Below, one piece after another: positions 40,827-48,593 of a stretch of 51,614 nucleotides of DNA. The stretch covers positions 1 to 51,614 of the forward strand of contig JAMPIG010000014.1 of the NCBI GenBank assembly GCA_023662875.1, written 5' to 3'. Positions within the stretch are counted from its first letter, which is position 1, and each line of letters opens with the position of its first letter. The DNA is from Roseburia sp. (GTDB taxonomy: Bacteria; Bacillota; Clostridia; Lachnospirales; Lachnospiraceae). The notes under the pieces were generated by a model. That model ran no database searches. It was not told the DNA's origin and saw only the letters and a list, made by a program, of their open reading frames with translations. The position numbers were made by a program, and so were the translations under genes.

Positions 40827-42324
40827 ATGGGAAAAATGAAAAAGGTGATAAACTGGAAGCCGGATATGCGTCTGGTGGCGGGGCTCGCAGTGGCTGCGCT
40901 CCTGTTGCTGCTGATTCCGCTGCTGCGGATATCGCTCTATACGGCGCCGTATTATGACGATTATATACAGGGAAGGATTGTAAAAAGCCTTTTAGGAGAG
41001 GAAAACAGTCTGAGGAGCGTCTGGCGGGGAGCTGTGTATAATGTGCGGACGTCCTGGTATGCGTGGCAGGGGACATATTCAGCGACTTTCTTTAATTCTC
41101 TCGTGCCCGTTGTATGGGGAGAGCAGTATTATTTTCTGGGTGCTGTTTTTCTGATTTTGCTCCTTCCGGCGTCTGTTTTTGTGCTGGTGGGAGTGCTGGT
41201 CAGGAGCGTGCTGAAGGCAGATCGGGTATCCTGCGTCGCTATGCAGGCTGTTACGGCGGCGATGGTTGTGGTGCTGCTTTATTCGCCGCAGCAGGGCTTT
41301 TATTGGTATGTGGGGGGGATATGTTATGTGGGAATGCACTCTTTCCTGATGCTGACGACTGCCGCATGGGTCAAACTGTTGACGGGGGCAGGTAAGGTAA
41401 AGACAGCGTTGCTGTTTTTATGGACATTGCTGGGAGCGCTGCTGGCGGGAGGCGCTAATTTTGTGACCGGTCTGCAGGGAATTTTGATCTGTCTGGGACT
41501 GGTTGTGTTGGGGGGGGGCATTTCTTCGCCGAAAACGCACCTGGCTGTTGGTTCCGTCTCTTTTGGTTTACGGAGCCGGTTTCTATATGAATATATCCGC
41601 GCCCGGAAATCAGGTCAGGGCTGCTCACTATGTGGGTTGGGGCTATCCGCCTGTGGAGGCTGTCCTGCGTTCCTTTCTGGAGGCGTTCTTGCATCTGGGA
41701 GAATTTTCCGGATGGATCACGGTGGCGGTGATGGCGCTCTTTGTCCCGATTATCTGGTATATGCTGGGGAAAACAGAATTTTCTTTCCGTTTTCCGGCGC
41801 TTGTGCTTGTTGTCTCCTTCTGCCTGTACGCGACGGGGTTCACGCCGACTCTTTACGCTATGGGGCATGGCGGGTACGGCAGAGTTTTGAATTGTGTAAA
41901 AATCACTTATCAGATTCTCCTGATCCTGAACGAGGTCTATTGTCTGGGGTGGCTCAGGGGCTATCTTGCGAAGAGAGGGAAAAAAGATTTCCGGGAGGGT
42001 GCGCCCTGGTGGTTTTACGGACTGGTCGGGGCGGGAATGCTGGTCATCTTTGCCTTTTTTTCGCGCAGTCAGGCAGGGTGTTATTCTTCTTACGGGGCGT
42101 ACTATTTTGTGCATACGGGAGAGGCGTATAATTTCTATCAGGAGTATTTAAACAGGATAGAGACGATTGTAAACGGCGGGGAGGATGTGGTCGTGGAGCC
42201 GTATTACTATAGGCCCTGGTTCCTTTGCATAGAGGATCTGAGCGCGGATCCCAGCGCGGAGAAAAACCAGGCTATGGCGCAGTGGTACGGTAAAAACTCT
42301 ATCACCTGTGTGGCACCGGAGTAG
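40827..42324 (+). pseudogene. GT-C-like (DUF6056-type) membrane protein, frameshifted at a G9 tract
   Basis: Read as one gene this encodes about 498 residues: a polytopic protein with an early acidic outside loop (TAPYYDDYIQG), about ten helices, and a C-terminal tail ending in NSITCVAPE. The first frame (from ATG 40827) is protein-like up to LVVLGGG at the run of nine Gs (41510-41518), then turns into unrelated sequence. The downstream membrane sequence (RTWLLVPSLLVYGAGFYMN) is in the next frame, open to 42324. Eight Gs would restore one frame. This is a slipped-strand OFF state, a true pseudogene or a homopolymer sequencing error. A sugar-transferring role is inferred from the topology and DD loop. 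Confidence 0.75.
41510..41518 (+). repeat. Poly-G tract (G9) at the frameshift
   Basis: Nine consecutive Gs within a coding region at the exact point where the reading frame breaks; G8 or G11 gives a full-length protein. Another G7 run is in frame at 41312-41318 in the same gene. Confidence 0.85.
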
Positions 42325-42384
42325 GGAGGATGTATTGGATTCGGCATGAGAGATTTTGCTGAATATTGAGGCTTGAGGGTTGGA

Positions 42385-43914
42385 TTGAAAAGCAGAGGTA
42401 AACCTGCGTTTTTCGCCGTCGGGAACCCGCAGGCTGCGGAAAGGCATGGTATTAGTGTGATTCGAGCGAAAGTGCGTGAGATTGATGTGCCTGCCATTGA
42501 GGTTTTAGACGTGGTAAAGGTTTATAAGCTGTATGACAAGCCGCGGGACAGGGTAAAGGAAGCCTTCGGGTTCGGGAAAAGGCAGATGTATAAGCCGCAT
42601 TATGCCTTAAACGGCGTCAGTATGTGTATTTTTCGGGGAGAGACGGTAGGAATCATCGGAACCAACGGCTCGGGGAAATCCACGATTCTGAAGATCATTA
42701 CGGGAGTCCTGACGCCGACCTCGGGGACGGTAAATGTGGACGGACGGATCTCGGCGCTTCTGGAGCTGGGAGCAGGATTTAATCAGGAGTATAACGGGAT
42801 TGAAAATATATATCTGAACGGCACAATGATGGGATTTTCCGAAAAGGAGATTGACGAAAGACTTCCGGACATTCTGGAGTTTGCCGATATCGGAGATTAT
42901 GTCTATCAGCCGGTGAAAACCTATTCCAGCGGTATGTTCGTGCGGCTTGCGTTCGCGGTAGCCATCAATATCGATCCGGAAATCCTGATCGTGGACGAGG
43001 CACTTTCCGTGGGGGATGTCTTTTTTCAGGCAAAATGCTATCACAAATTTGAGGAGTTTAAGAAGCTGGGAAAGACGATTGTCTTTGTCAGTCATGACTT
43101 GAGCAGCATCAGCAAATACTGCGACAGGGTTTTCCTGCTAAACAAAGGGACGCTTTTGGGCGAGGGATCGCCGAAGGAGATGATTGACGCCTATAAGAGA
43201 GTGCTGGTGGGACAGTATGAGACGCCGGATGAGCAGGAGAGCGGCGGCCTGCTGGAGGATCCGCAGCTGCGCCGGGCGGCCGGGAGCGGCAGAGGGCAAA
43301 AGGCCGGAAATCCTGCGGAAAACACAGCGGAGGGGAACGCGGATCCTGCGGGCGGAAAAGGCAGAGGGCAAAAGGCCGGAAGCCCTGCGGGGAGGAACAC
43401 GGATTTTGCGGACAAAGGACGGAAGCCGTGGAGCGTTGCGGACGGCGTGGAGCGGAAAAACCCGGACGCGCTGGAGTACGGAACAGGTCAGGCGAGGATT
43501 GAGGAGTACTATGTGACGGATGACCGCGGCGTGCGGACGGCGGCGGTCATCAAGGGAAGCGAGTTCACATTGCACATGCGGGTGAAATTCCTGGATTCCA
43601 TACCGGCTCCGATTTTTGCCTTTTCCGTGAAAAATGCAATCGGTACGGAGATCACGGGAACAAACACGATGATCGAGAAAGCTTTTTTGGAGAGTGTGGA
43701 GCCAGGACAGGAAAAGGATGTTACCTTTACGCAGAGGATGAGTCTTCAGGGCGGAGAATATCTGCTGTCGCTGGGCGTGACCGGCTACAACGGCGATACG
43801 TTTGAGGTATATCACAGACTTTACGACGTCCTGAATATCACGGTGATTTCGGATAAAAATACGGTGGGGTATTACGATATGGATTCCGTGGTGAAGGTCA
43901 CGGATGCGAGGTAG
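42385..43914 (+). CDS. wzt: Polysaccharide export ATPase with C-terminal cargo domain (Wzt-like)
   Basis: About 509 residues. The NBD has Walker A GTNGSGKST (near 92), Q-loop region LELGAGFNQEYNGIENIYLNG, signature YSSGMFVRLAFA, Walker B ILIVDEALSVGD and H-loop VSHD, all typical of Wzt/TagH. A glycine- and alanine-rich linker (about 290-365) contains a 72-base repeat giving GRGQKAG twice. The last 140 residues (RIEEYYVTDDRG...EYLLSLGVTGYNGDTFEVYHRLYD) resemble the Wzt C-terminal carbohydrate-binding domain, which recognises the capped polymer end. The start is uncertain: TTG 42385 has GAGGG five bases upstream, TTG 42373 has no spacing, and GTG codons near 42457-42472 would be closer to the usual N-terminus. 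Confidence 0.87.
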   Translation: MKSRGKPAFFAVGNPQAAERHGISVIRAKVREIDVPAIEVLDVVKVYKLYDKPRDRVKEAFGFGKRQMYKPHYALNGVSMCIFRGETVGIIGTNGSGKSTILKIITGVLTPTSGTVNVDGRISALLELGAGFNQEYNGIENIYLNGTMMGFSEKEIDERLPDILEFADIGDYVYQPVKTYSSGMFVRLAFAVAINIDPEILIVDEALSVGDVFFQAKCYHKFEEFKKLGKTIVFVSHDLSSISKYCDRVFLLNKGTLLGEGSPKEMIDAYKRVLVGQYETPDEQESGGLLEDPQLRRAAGSGRGQKAGNPAENTAEGNADPAGGKGRGQKAGSPAGRNTDFADKGRKPWSVADGVERKNPDALEYGTGQARIEEYYVTDDRGVRTAAVIKGSEFTLHMRVKFLDSIPAPIFAFSVKNAIGTEITGTNTMIEKAFLESVEPGQEKDVTFTQRMSLQGGEYLLSLGVTGYNGDTFEVYHRLYDVLNITVISDKNTVGYYDMDSVVKVTDAR

Positions 43915-43917
43915 TTT

Positions 43918-45972
43918 ATGGCGGAAGAGATTGGCGGGGTAAAACTGGATTACAGCAGATATCCGGAAAAGGATTTTTACAGCGACGGGAGTGTGGAGGA
44001 TGAGATTCTGGAGATTGTGAAAGCGCATTCCCCTTCGGAGTATGCAGGGGTGATAGAGGAGCGGAAGAGTTGGCCGGTTCTCTATCATTTGTCGCCTCTT
44101 CGGGAGAATATTGTGGACTGGCTCCCTATGAAAAAAACGGACAGGGTGTTGGAGGTCGGCAGCGGCTGCGGCGCGATCACAGGGGCTCTCGCGCGGAAGG
44201 CGGGGAGCGTGACCTGCGTGGAGCTTTCGAAGAAGAGAAGTCTGATTAACGCGTACAGGCACAAAGACTGCGATAACATCACGATTCATGTCGGGAATTT
44301 TAAAGATATTGAACCGGAGCTTGCGAAGGACTATGATTACATTTGTCTGATCGGGGTTTTTGAATATGCGCAGAGCTATATCGGCGGAGAGACGCCGTTC
44401 CATGATTTTATCAAGATTCTGCTTCCGCATCTGGCGGAGGGCGGCAGGCTTGTCATTGCCATCGAAAATAAGTATGGACTGAAATATTTCGCGGGCTGTA
44501 AGGAGGATCATCTGGGCAGTTGGTTTTCCGGTATCGAGAACTATGCGGGCGGCGGGGGCGTCCGCACCTTCAGCCGCAGGGGGCTGGAAAAGATATTCCA
44601 AAGCTGCGGAATAAAGGAAACACATTTTTATTACCCGTACCCGGATTATAAGTTTATGACGTCGCTGTACAGCGACGCTTATCTGCCCGGAAAAGGTGAG
44701 CTTACGAATAATCTCCGCAACTTTGACAGGGACAGGATGCTTTTGTTCGACGAGAGCAGCGCGTTCGACGGGATTCTGGAGGACGAGCTTTTCCCGGTGT
44801 TCTCCAATTCCTTTTTGGCGGTAATCGGAGGTAATCTGGAGGTCAAATATGTGAAGTACTCCAATGACAGAGCTTCCGAGTATTCCGTAAAAACGGAAAT
44901 CGGCAGAGATGCGAAAAGGGAAATCTTTGTCCGAAAATATCCGATGAGCGAGGCGGCCAGGGAGCATGTGCGCGGAATGGCGCTGGCGTATGAGAGGCTT
45001 CTGGAGAAATACGCGGGGGGCAGACTGGAAATCAATCAGTGCAGGCTGATTGAGGAGGGGGAAAGCATTTTTGCCCAGTTCCCGTATGTGTACGGAACCC
45101 CGCTTTCCGAATTGATGGATAAGTGCCTGGAGAAGGGCGACCGGGAGGGATTTTATGAATATTTTCGGGAATATGTAGAGCGCATCGGGTATAACGGCGA
45201 TTATCCGGCGGCGGATTTTGACCCGATTTTTTCGAACATTCTTGTAAATAAAGACAAATGGACGCTGATTGATTACGAATGGACCTTCGGCAAGCCTATC
45301 AAAACGGAAGAGCTCGCGTTTCGGGCGGTCTATTGTTACCTTTTGGAAAATCCCGCAAGGGAAAAGATAAATCTTGATTTGATCTTAAAGGAATTGGGTT
45401 TATCGGAGGAGGCGGCGGAGAACTATCGGAATCAGGAACGGGATTTCCAGCAGTTTGTCACCGGAAACCGTGTGCCCATGACGAAAATGCGGGATTTGCT
45501 GGGATATCGCATGATGGTTCCGCAAAAGTGGATCGAGAGGTATACGGATTCCGCGGATGTGAACCGTGTGCAGATTTATGAGGACAGGGGGAGCGGTTTT
45601 TCGGAGGAAGAGTCCTATTTTATCCCTGAGGCGTATCAGGGGGAAAACAGGATAGAGCTGAAGCTTCCGGTCAGCGGGGAGGTTCAGGCGTTGCGGATTG
45701 ATCCCTCTTTTGCCAGCTGCGTGGTAAGGATCGAGGAGATGACCTTTAACGGGGAAGCGGTGCCCTTCGACAAAAAGAAAGTATTACAGGTCAACGGCAG
45801 GATCGCTCGGCCTGCCACGCTGATTTTTCCGACTGCAGACCCGAATATCTGTCTTTCCCTGCGGGAGCTGAACAGGCAGGCTGAAAATATGCTTTATGCG
45901 CGTATGGAGATCACGCGGCTTGCCCCTGCCATGGCGCAGGAGCTGGCGAACGCGGTGAAAAAGCTGATCTGA
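43918..45972 (+). CDS. SAM methyltransferase fused to a kinase-like domain (WbdD-like)
   Basis: A 684-residue soluble protein. The N-terminal third is a class I methyltransferase: motif I is VLEVGSGCGAITGAL (near 78-92), then CVELSKKRS, and LIGVFEYAQSYIGG as motif IV. After about residue 310 comes a kinase-like region of the aminoglycoside/LPS-kinase type: a possible ATP-binding lysine in EIFVRKYP, then DFDPIFSNILVNKDKWTLIDYEW (near 433-456) with D-x-x-x-x-N and D-x-E metal-binding cues. A methyltransferase-kinase beside wzm/wzt is the design of WbdD, which caps O9a O-antigen with methyl phosphate and stops growth. It starts three bases after wzt and is followed by two polymer GT2 enzymes. 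Function is by analogy. Confidence 0.72.
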   Translation: MAEEIGGVKLDYSRYPEKDFYSDGSVEDEILEIVKAHSPSEYAGVIEERKSWPVLYHLSPLRENIVDWLPMKKTDRVLEVGSGCGAITGALARKAGSVTCVELSKKRSLINAYRHKDCDNITIHVGNFKDIEPELAKDYDYICLIGVFEYAQSYIGGETPFHDFIKILLPHLAEGGRLVIAIENKYGLKYFAGCKEDHLGSWFSGIENYAGGGGVRTFSRRGLEKIFQSCGIKETHFYYPYPDYKFMTSLYSDAYLPGKGELTNNLRNFDRDRMLLFDESSAFDGILEDELFPVFSNSFLAVIGGNLEVKYVKYSNDRASEYSVKTEIGRDAKREIFVRKYPMSEAAREHVRGMALAYERLLEKYAGGRLEINQCRLIEEGESIFAQFPYVYGTPLSELMDKCLEKGDREGFYEYFREYVERIGYNGDYPAADFDPIFSNILVNKDKWTLIDYEWTFGKPIKTEELAFRAVYCYLLENPAREKINLDLILKELGLSEEAAENYRNQERDFQQFVTGNRVPMTKMRDLLGYRMMVPQKWIERYTDSADVNRVQIYEDRGSGFSEEESYFIPEAYQGENRIELKLPVSGEVQALRIDPSFASCVVRIEEMTFNGEAVPFDKKKVLQVNGRIARPATLIFPTADPNICLSLRELNRQAENMLYARMEITRLAPAMAQELANAVKKLI

Positions 45973-45985
45973 ACAGGAGTGAGCG

Positions 45986-48475
45986 GTGGGAATAAAAGAG
46001 CGGATAAAACAGGCGCTGACGGAAAAAGAGGACAGGAGATATGGTCGGCTGCTGGCGGCCAGGCAGGGAACCTACGAGACATGGCTTGCCGCGCAGGAAA
46101 AGCTCTGGGCGGGAGAGAATGGGGAAGATCGGAGCGGCCCGGACAAAGCAGGGAGCGCGGACAGGCAGGGCCAGGCTTCGGAAGAGTTTGTGCTGATTCA
46201 GGCCTGCGGCGGAGTCGTTGCTCCTTGGGCCAAGAGAAATATCGAGCGTTATTTTAATAAGAATCCGGAGGTTCAGGCAGTATACTGTGACGAGGATGTC
46301 AGGACGGCGGAGGGCGAGTCCTGTTTTCCCTGGTTTAAGCCGGACTGGTCCCCCGATTTTCTGGACAGCTGCCTGTACTTTGGAGGGCTTGTGGCAGTGC
46401 GGCGCAGCCGGTGGGAGATGACGGAAAGCTTTTATGAGAGTGCCGGTTCCGGGGAGCAGCAGTCGTGTTTTGAGAAAAAAGAAAACGGATGTTATTTTGT
46501 GAACGACAGGGAAGCCTATGAAGAATGGCTGCATCGCTGCGTTGAGGATGGCTATAAAAGGAGCAGTGTTTCGATCGGACACATCCCGCAGATTTTGTTT
46601 CACGCCGAAGGCCGGGAGGAGCAGGAGCGTTTTCTGGAGGAGTCGGAGTATCTGAAGAGAAGGAGGAAGAAGCTTCTGGCGGACTTTTGCGGCTGCTATG
46701 CGGGCGCGTGCAGAGTGCAGATGGACGGGCCGCAGACGGGCAGCCTGGGCGCGGACGGAGTGCAGACGGACGGATCGCAGGCGGGCAGCCTGGGCGCGGA
46801 CGGAGTGCAGACGGACGGATCGCAGGCGGGCAGCCTGGGCGCAGATGAACCGCAGACGGACAGACCGCAGGTGGGCAGTCGGGGCGCAGATGAATCGCAG
46901 GCGGGTGAACCGGCGGTGTCGGTGGTGATTCCGTCCAAAGATCACCCGGATCTTCTGCGGCAGTGTGTGGAAAGCGTGAAGGTATCCGGCAAGGGTATTC
47001 CGTTGGAAATCATTGTCATGGATAACGGGAGCGGAGCCGACAACAGAGAAAAGATAGAAAAGATGCTGCGGGAAGAGGCGGGAGGCGGCGCAGCAGGCAG
47101 CAGCTCGGACGAAGCGCGATTATCGATTCAGTATGTGTATCAGCCTATGGTCTTTCACTTTTCCCGAATGTGTAATCTGGGCGCGGAAAAGGCAAGAGGA
47201 GAGCTTCTGTTATTTTTAAACGATGACGTTGTATTAAGGGACTCCTGTATTCGGGAGATGGCGGCCCGGGCGGCCCGAGACTATACGGGAGCGGTGGGTT
47301 TAAAGCTTTTGTATCCGGAGACGGAGCGGATTCAACACGCGGGAATTACGAATCTTCCGATGGGGCCGGTACACAAGCTGCAGTCCCTGCCGGACGACAG
47401 AGATTATTACGGGAAGGCAAATAACGGCTGCCGGAATTTTCTGGCGGTGACGGCGGCCTGCCTGATGGTGGAGAAGAAGAAATTTGCGGAGGCGGGAGGC
47501 TTCTGCGAGGAGCTGCCGGTGGCGTTTAACGATGTGGCGCTTTGCTTTCGGTTATACGAATTGGGATATCATAACGTATGCCTGAACGATATTTTCGCTT
47601 ATCATTATGAGTCCGCAAGCCGCGGGGACGACGAATCGCCCGAAAAGCTGAGACGGCTGCTGGGAGAGAAAAAGAAGCTGTACGAGCTTTATCCCGGGCT
47701 GGAAGGAAGGGATCCCTATTATTCCGTTTTCCTGAACAGGGAGGGGCTGGACGTGAGGATCGAGCCTTCCTACAGGACGGCGGGGAACAGAGCGCAGGAG
47801 GCAGGTTCGCTGAAGCAGGAGACAGAATTGTCAAAATACAGGCAGGATGAGTGTCTGCTGGTGCGGGTGGAGGATATCCGCGGGGAGAGCGTTGTCGGTT
47901 GGAGCGTCGTGCTGGGGGACGATAACGCATGTTATGATAAGCGATTTTTGCTGTTGCCGTTAGGGGAGAGGACAGAAGAGCAAAAGATAGAAGAACAAGG
48001 CTCGGAAGAGCAAAAGACAGAAGAGCAAAAGACAGAAGAGCAAAAGACAGAAGAGCAAAAGACAGAAGAGCAAAAGCCAGAAGAACAAGGCTCGGAAGAG
48101 CAAAGGCTGGAAGAGCAAAGGCCGGACGAACAGAAATTGGAAGAATATCGTCTGGAAGGGCGGAGAGCAGAAGGACAGAAACTGGAGACCCAGGGATTGG
48201 AAGGACAAAGATTGGGAAAAGGGCAGGAACGCGCAGGGAAAAACGGCGAAGAGAAAAGCGACGGCATTGTCTACGGCATTGCTCTGAAAGGGCAGCTTCG
48301 TCCGGATCTGGAGGAAAATATGCCGGATCAGAAAAATGTGGCGTTGAGCGGATTCTGGTTAAGACTGTCCGCAGATGCCGTACCTCCCGGCAACTATCGG
48401 ATCGGGATAAGCGCCCGCAATCGGGTGACGGGACTGAGGCTGGTAAACTGGAGCAACAGGACAATAGAGGTATAG
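45986..48475 (+). CDS. Large GT2 glycosyltransferase with repeat-rich inserts
   Basis: An 829-residue protein starting at GTG 45986, after AGGAG. The N-terminal third holds an eroded GT2-like segment (AVYCDEDVR...FPWFKPDWSPDFLDSCLYFGGLVAVRRS) without a complete donor-binding start. A linker of 15-residue repeats (DGVQTDGSQAGSLGA) follows, then a full GT2 domain (VSVVIPSKDHPDLLRQCVESV near 310, LLLFLNDDVVL as the DxD region, AVTAACLMVEKKKF, and ELPVAFNDVALCFRLYELGY). A second insert of EEQKT units (about 660-760) precedes a C-terminal beta-rich domain that may bind glycan. It pairs with the complete tandem GT2 next door and probably builds the exported chain. Confidence 0.8.
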   Translation: MGIKERIKQALTEKEDRRYGRLLAARQGTYETWLAAQEKLWAGENGEDRSGPDKAGSADRQGQASEEFVLIQACGGVVAPWAKRNIERYFNKNPEVQAVYCDEDVRTAEGESCFPWFKPDWSPDFLDSCLYFGGLVAVRRSRWEMTESFYESAGSGEQQSCFEKKENGCYFVNDREAYEEWLHRCVEDGYKRSSVSIGHIPQILFHAEGREEQERFLEESEYLKRRRKKLLADFCGCYAGACRVQMDGPQTGSLGADGVQTDGSQAGSLGADGVQTDGSQAGSLGADEPQTDRPQVGSRGADESQAGEPAVSVVIPSKDHPDLLRQCVESVKVSGKGIPLEIIVMDNGSGADNREKIEKMLREEAGGGAAGSSSDEARLSIQYVYQPMVFHFSRMCNLGAEKARGELLLFLNDDVVLRDSCIREMAARAARDYTGAVGLKLLYPETERIQHAGITNLPMGPVHKLQSLPDDRDYYGKANNGCRNFLAVTAACLMVEKKKFAEAGGFCEELPVAFNDVALCFRLYELGYHNVCLNDIFAYHYESASRGDDESPEKLRRLLGEKKKLYELYPGLEGRDPYYSVFLNREGLDVRIEPSYRTAGNRAQEAGSLKQETELSKYRQDECLLVRVEDIRGESVVGWSVVLGDDNACYDKRFLLLPLGERTEEQKIEEQGSEEQKTEEQKTEEQKTEEQKTEEQKPEEQGSEEQRLEEQRPDEQKLEEYRLEGRRAEGQKLETQGLEGQRLGKGQERAGKNGEEKSDGIVYGIALKGQLRPDLEENMPDQKNVALSGFWLRLSADAVPPGNYRIGISARNRVTGLRLVNWSNRTIEV
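46726..46917 (+). repeat. 45-bp in-frame minisatellite
   Basis: Two near-identical 45-base units (46741-46785, 46786-46830), a diverged third (46831-46875) and partial ends, encoding 15-residue blocks around QTDGSQAGSLGA. Length change would keep the frame. Confidence 0.8.
47971..48130 (+). repeat. 15-bp in-frame minisatellite
   Basis: Four exact tandem copies of gacagaagagcaaaa (48016-48075) are flanked by diverged copies. A block giving EEQGSEEQ occurs twice, 90 bases apart (near 47990 and 48080). The region encodes a highly charged EEQ-rich linker. Confidence 0.85.
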
Positions 48476-48548
48476 CGCCGCGAACCGGGGATGCCGCTGG
48501 GGATACAGGCCGGAATCGGCTCGTCAGCGGGTCTGAAGCGAAACCGAC

Positions 48549-48564
48549 GGATGCGAAAGCATCC
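48549..48564 (+). promoter_or_regulatory. Small hairpin with GAAA tetraloop before the second GT2 gene
   Basis: GGATGC-gaaa-GCATCC forms a perfect 6-bp stem with a GNRA-type loop in the 118-base gap between the two GT2 genes. No T-run follows. It may stabilise or mark processing of the mRNA. Confidence 0.35.
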
Positions 48565-48593
48565 GCCCGGTTGGAAATTAGACAGGAGAGAGC

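Noticed and set aside
43138-44967. A 609-codon open frame on the minus strand opposite wzt and the methyltransferase-kinase gene
   Set aside because: It spans the boundary of two real plus-strand genes and has no motif, ribosome site or context of its own.
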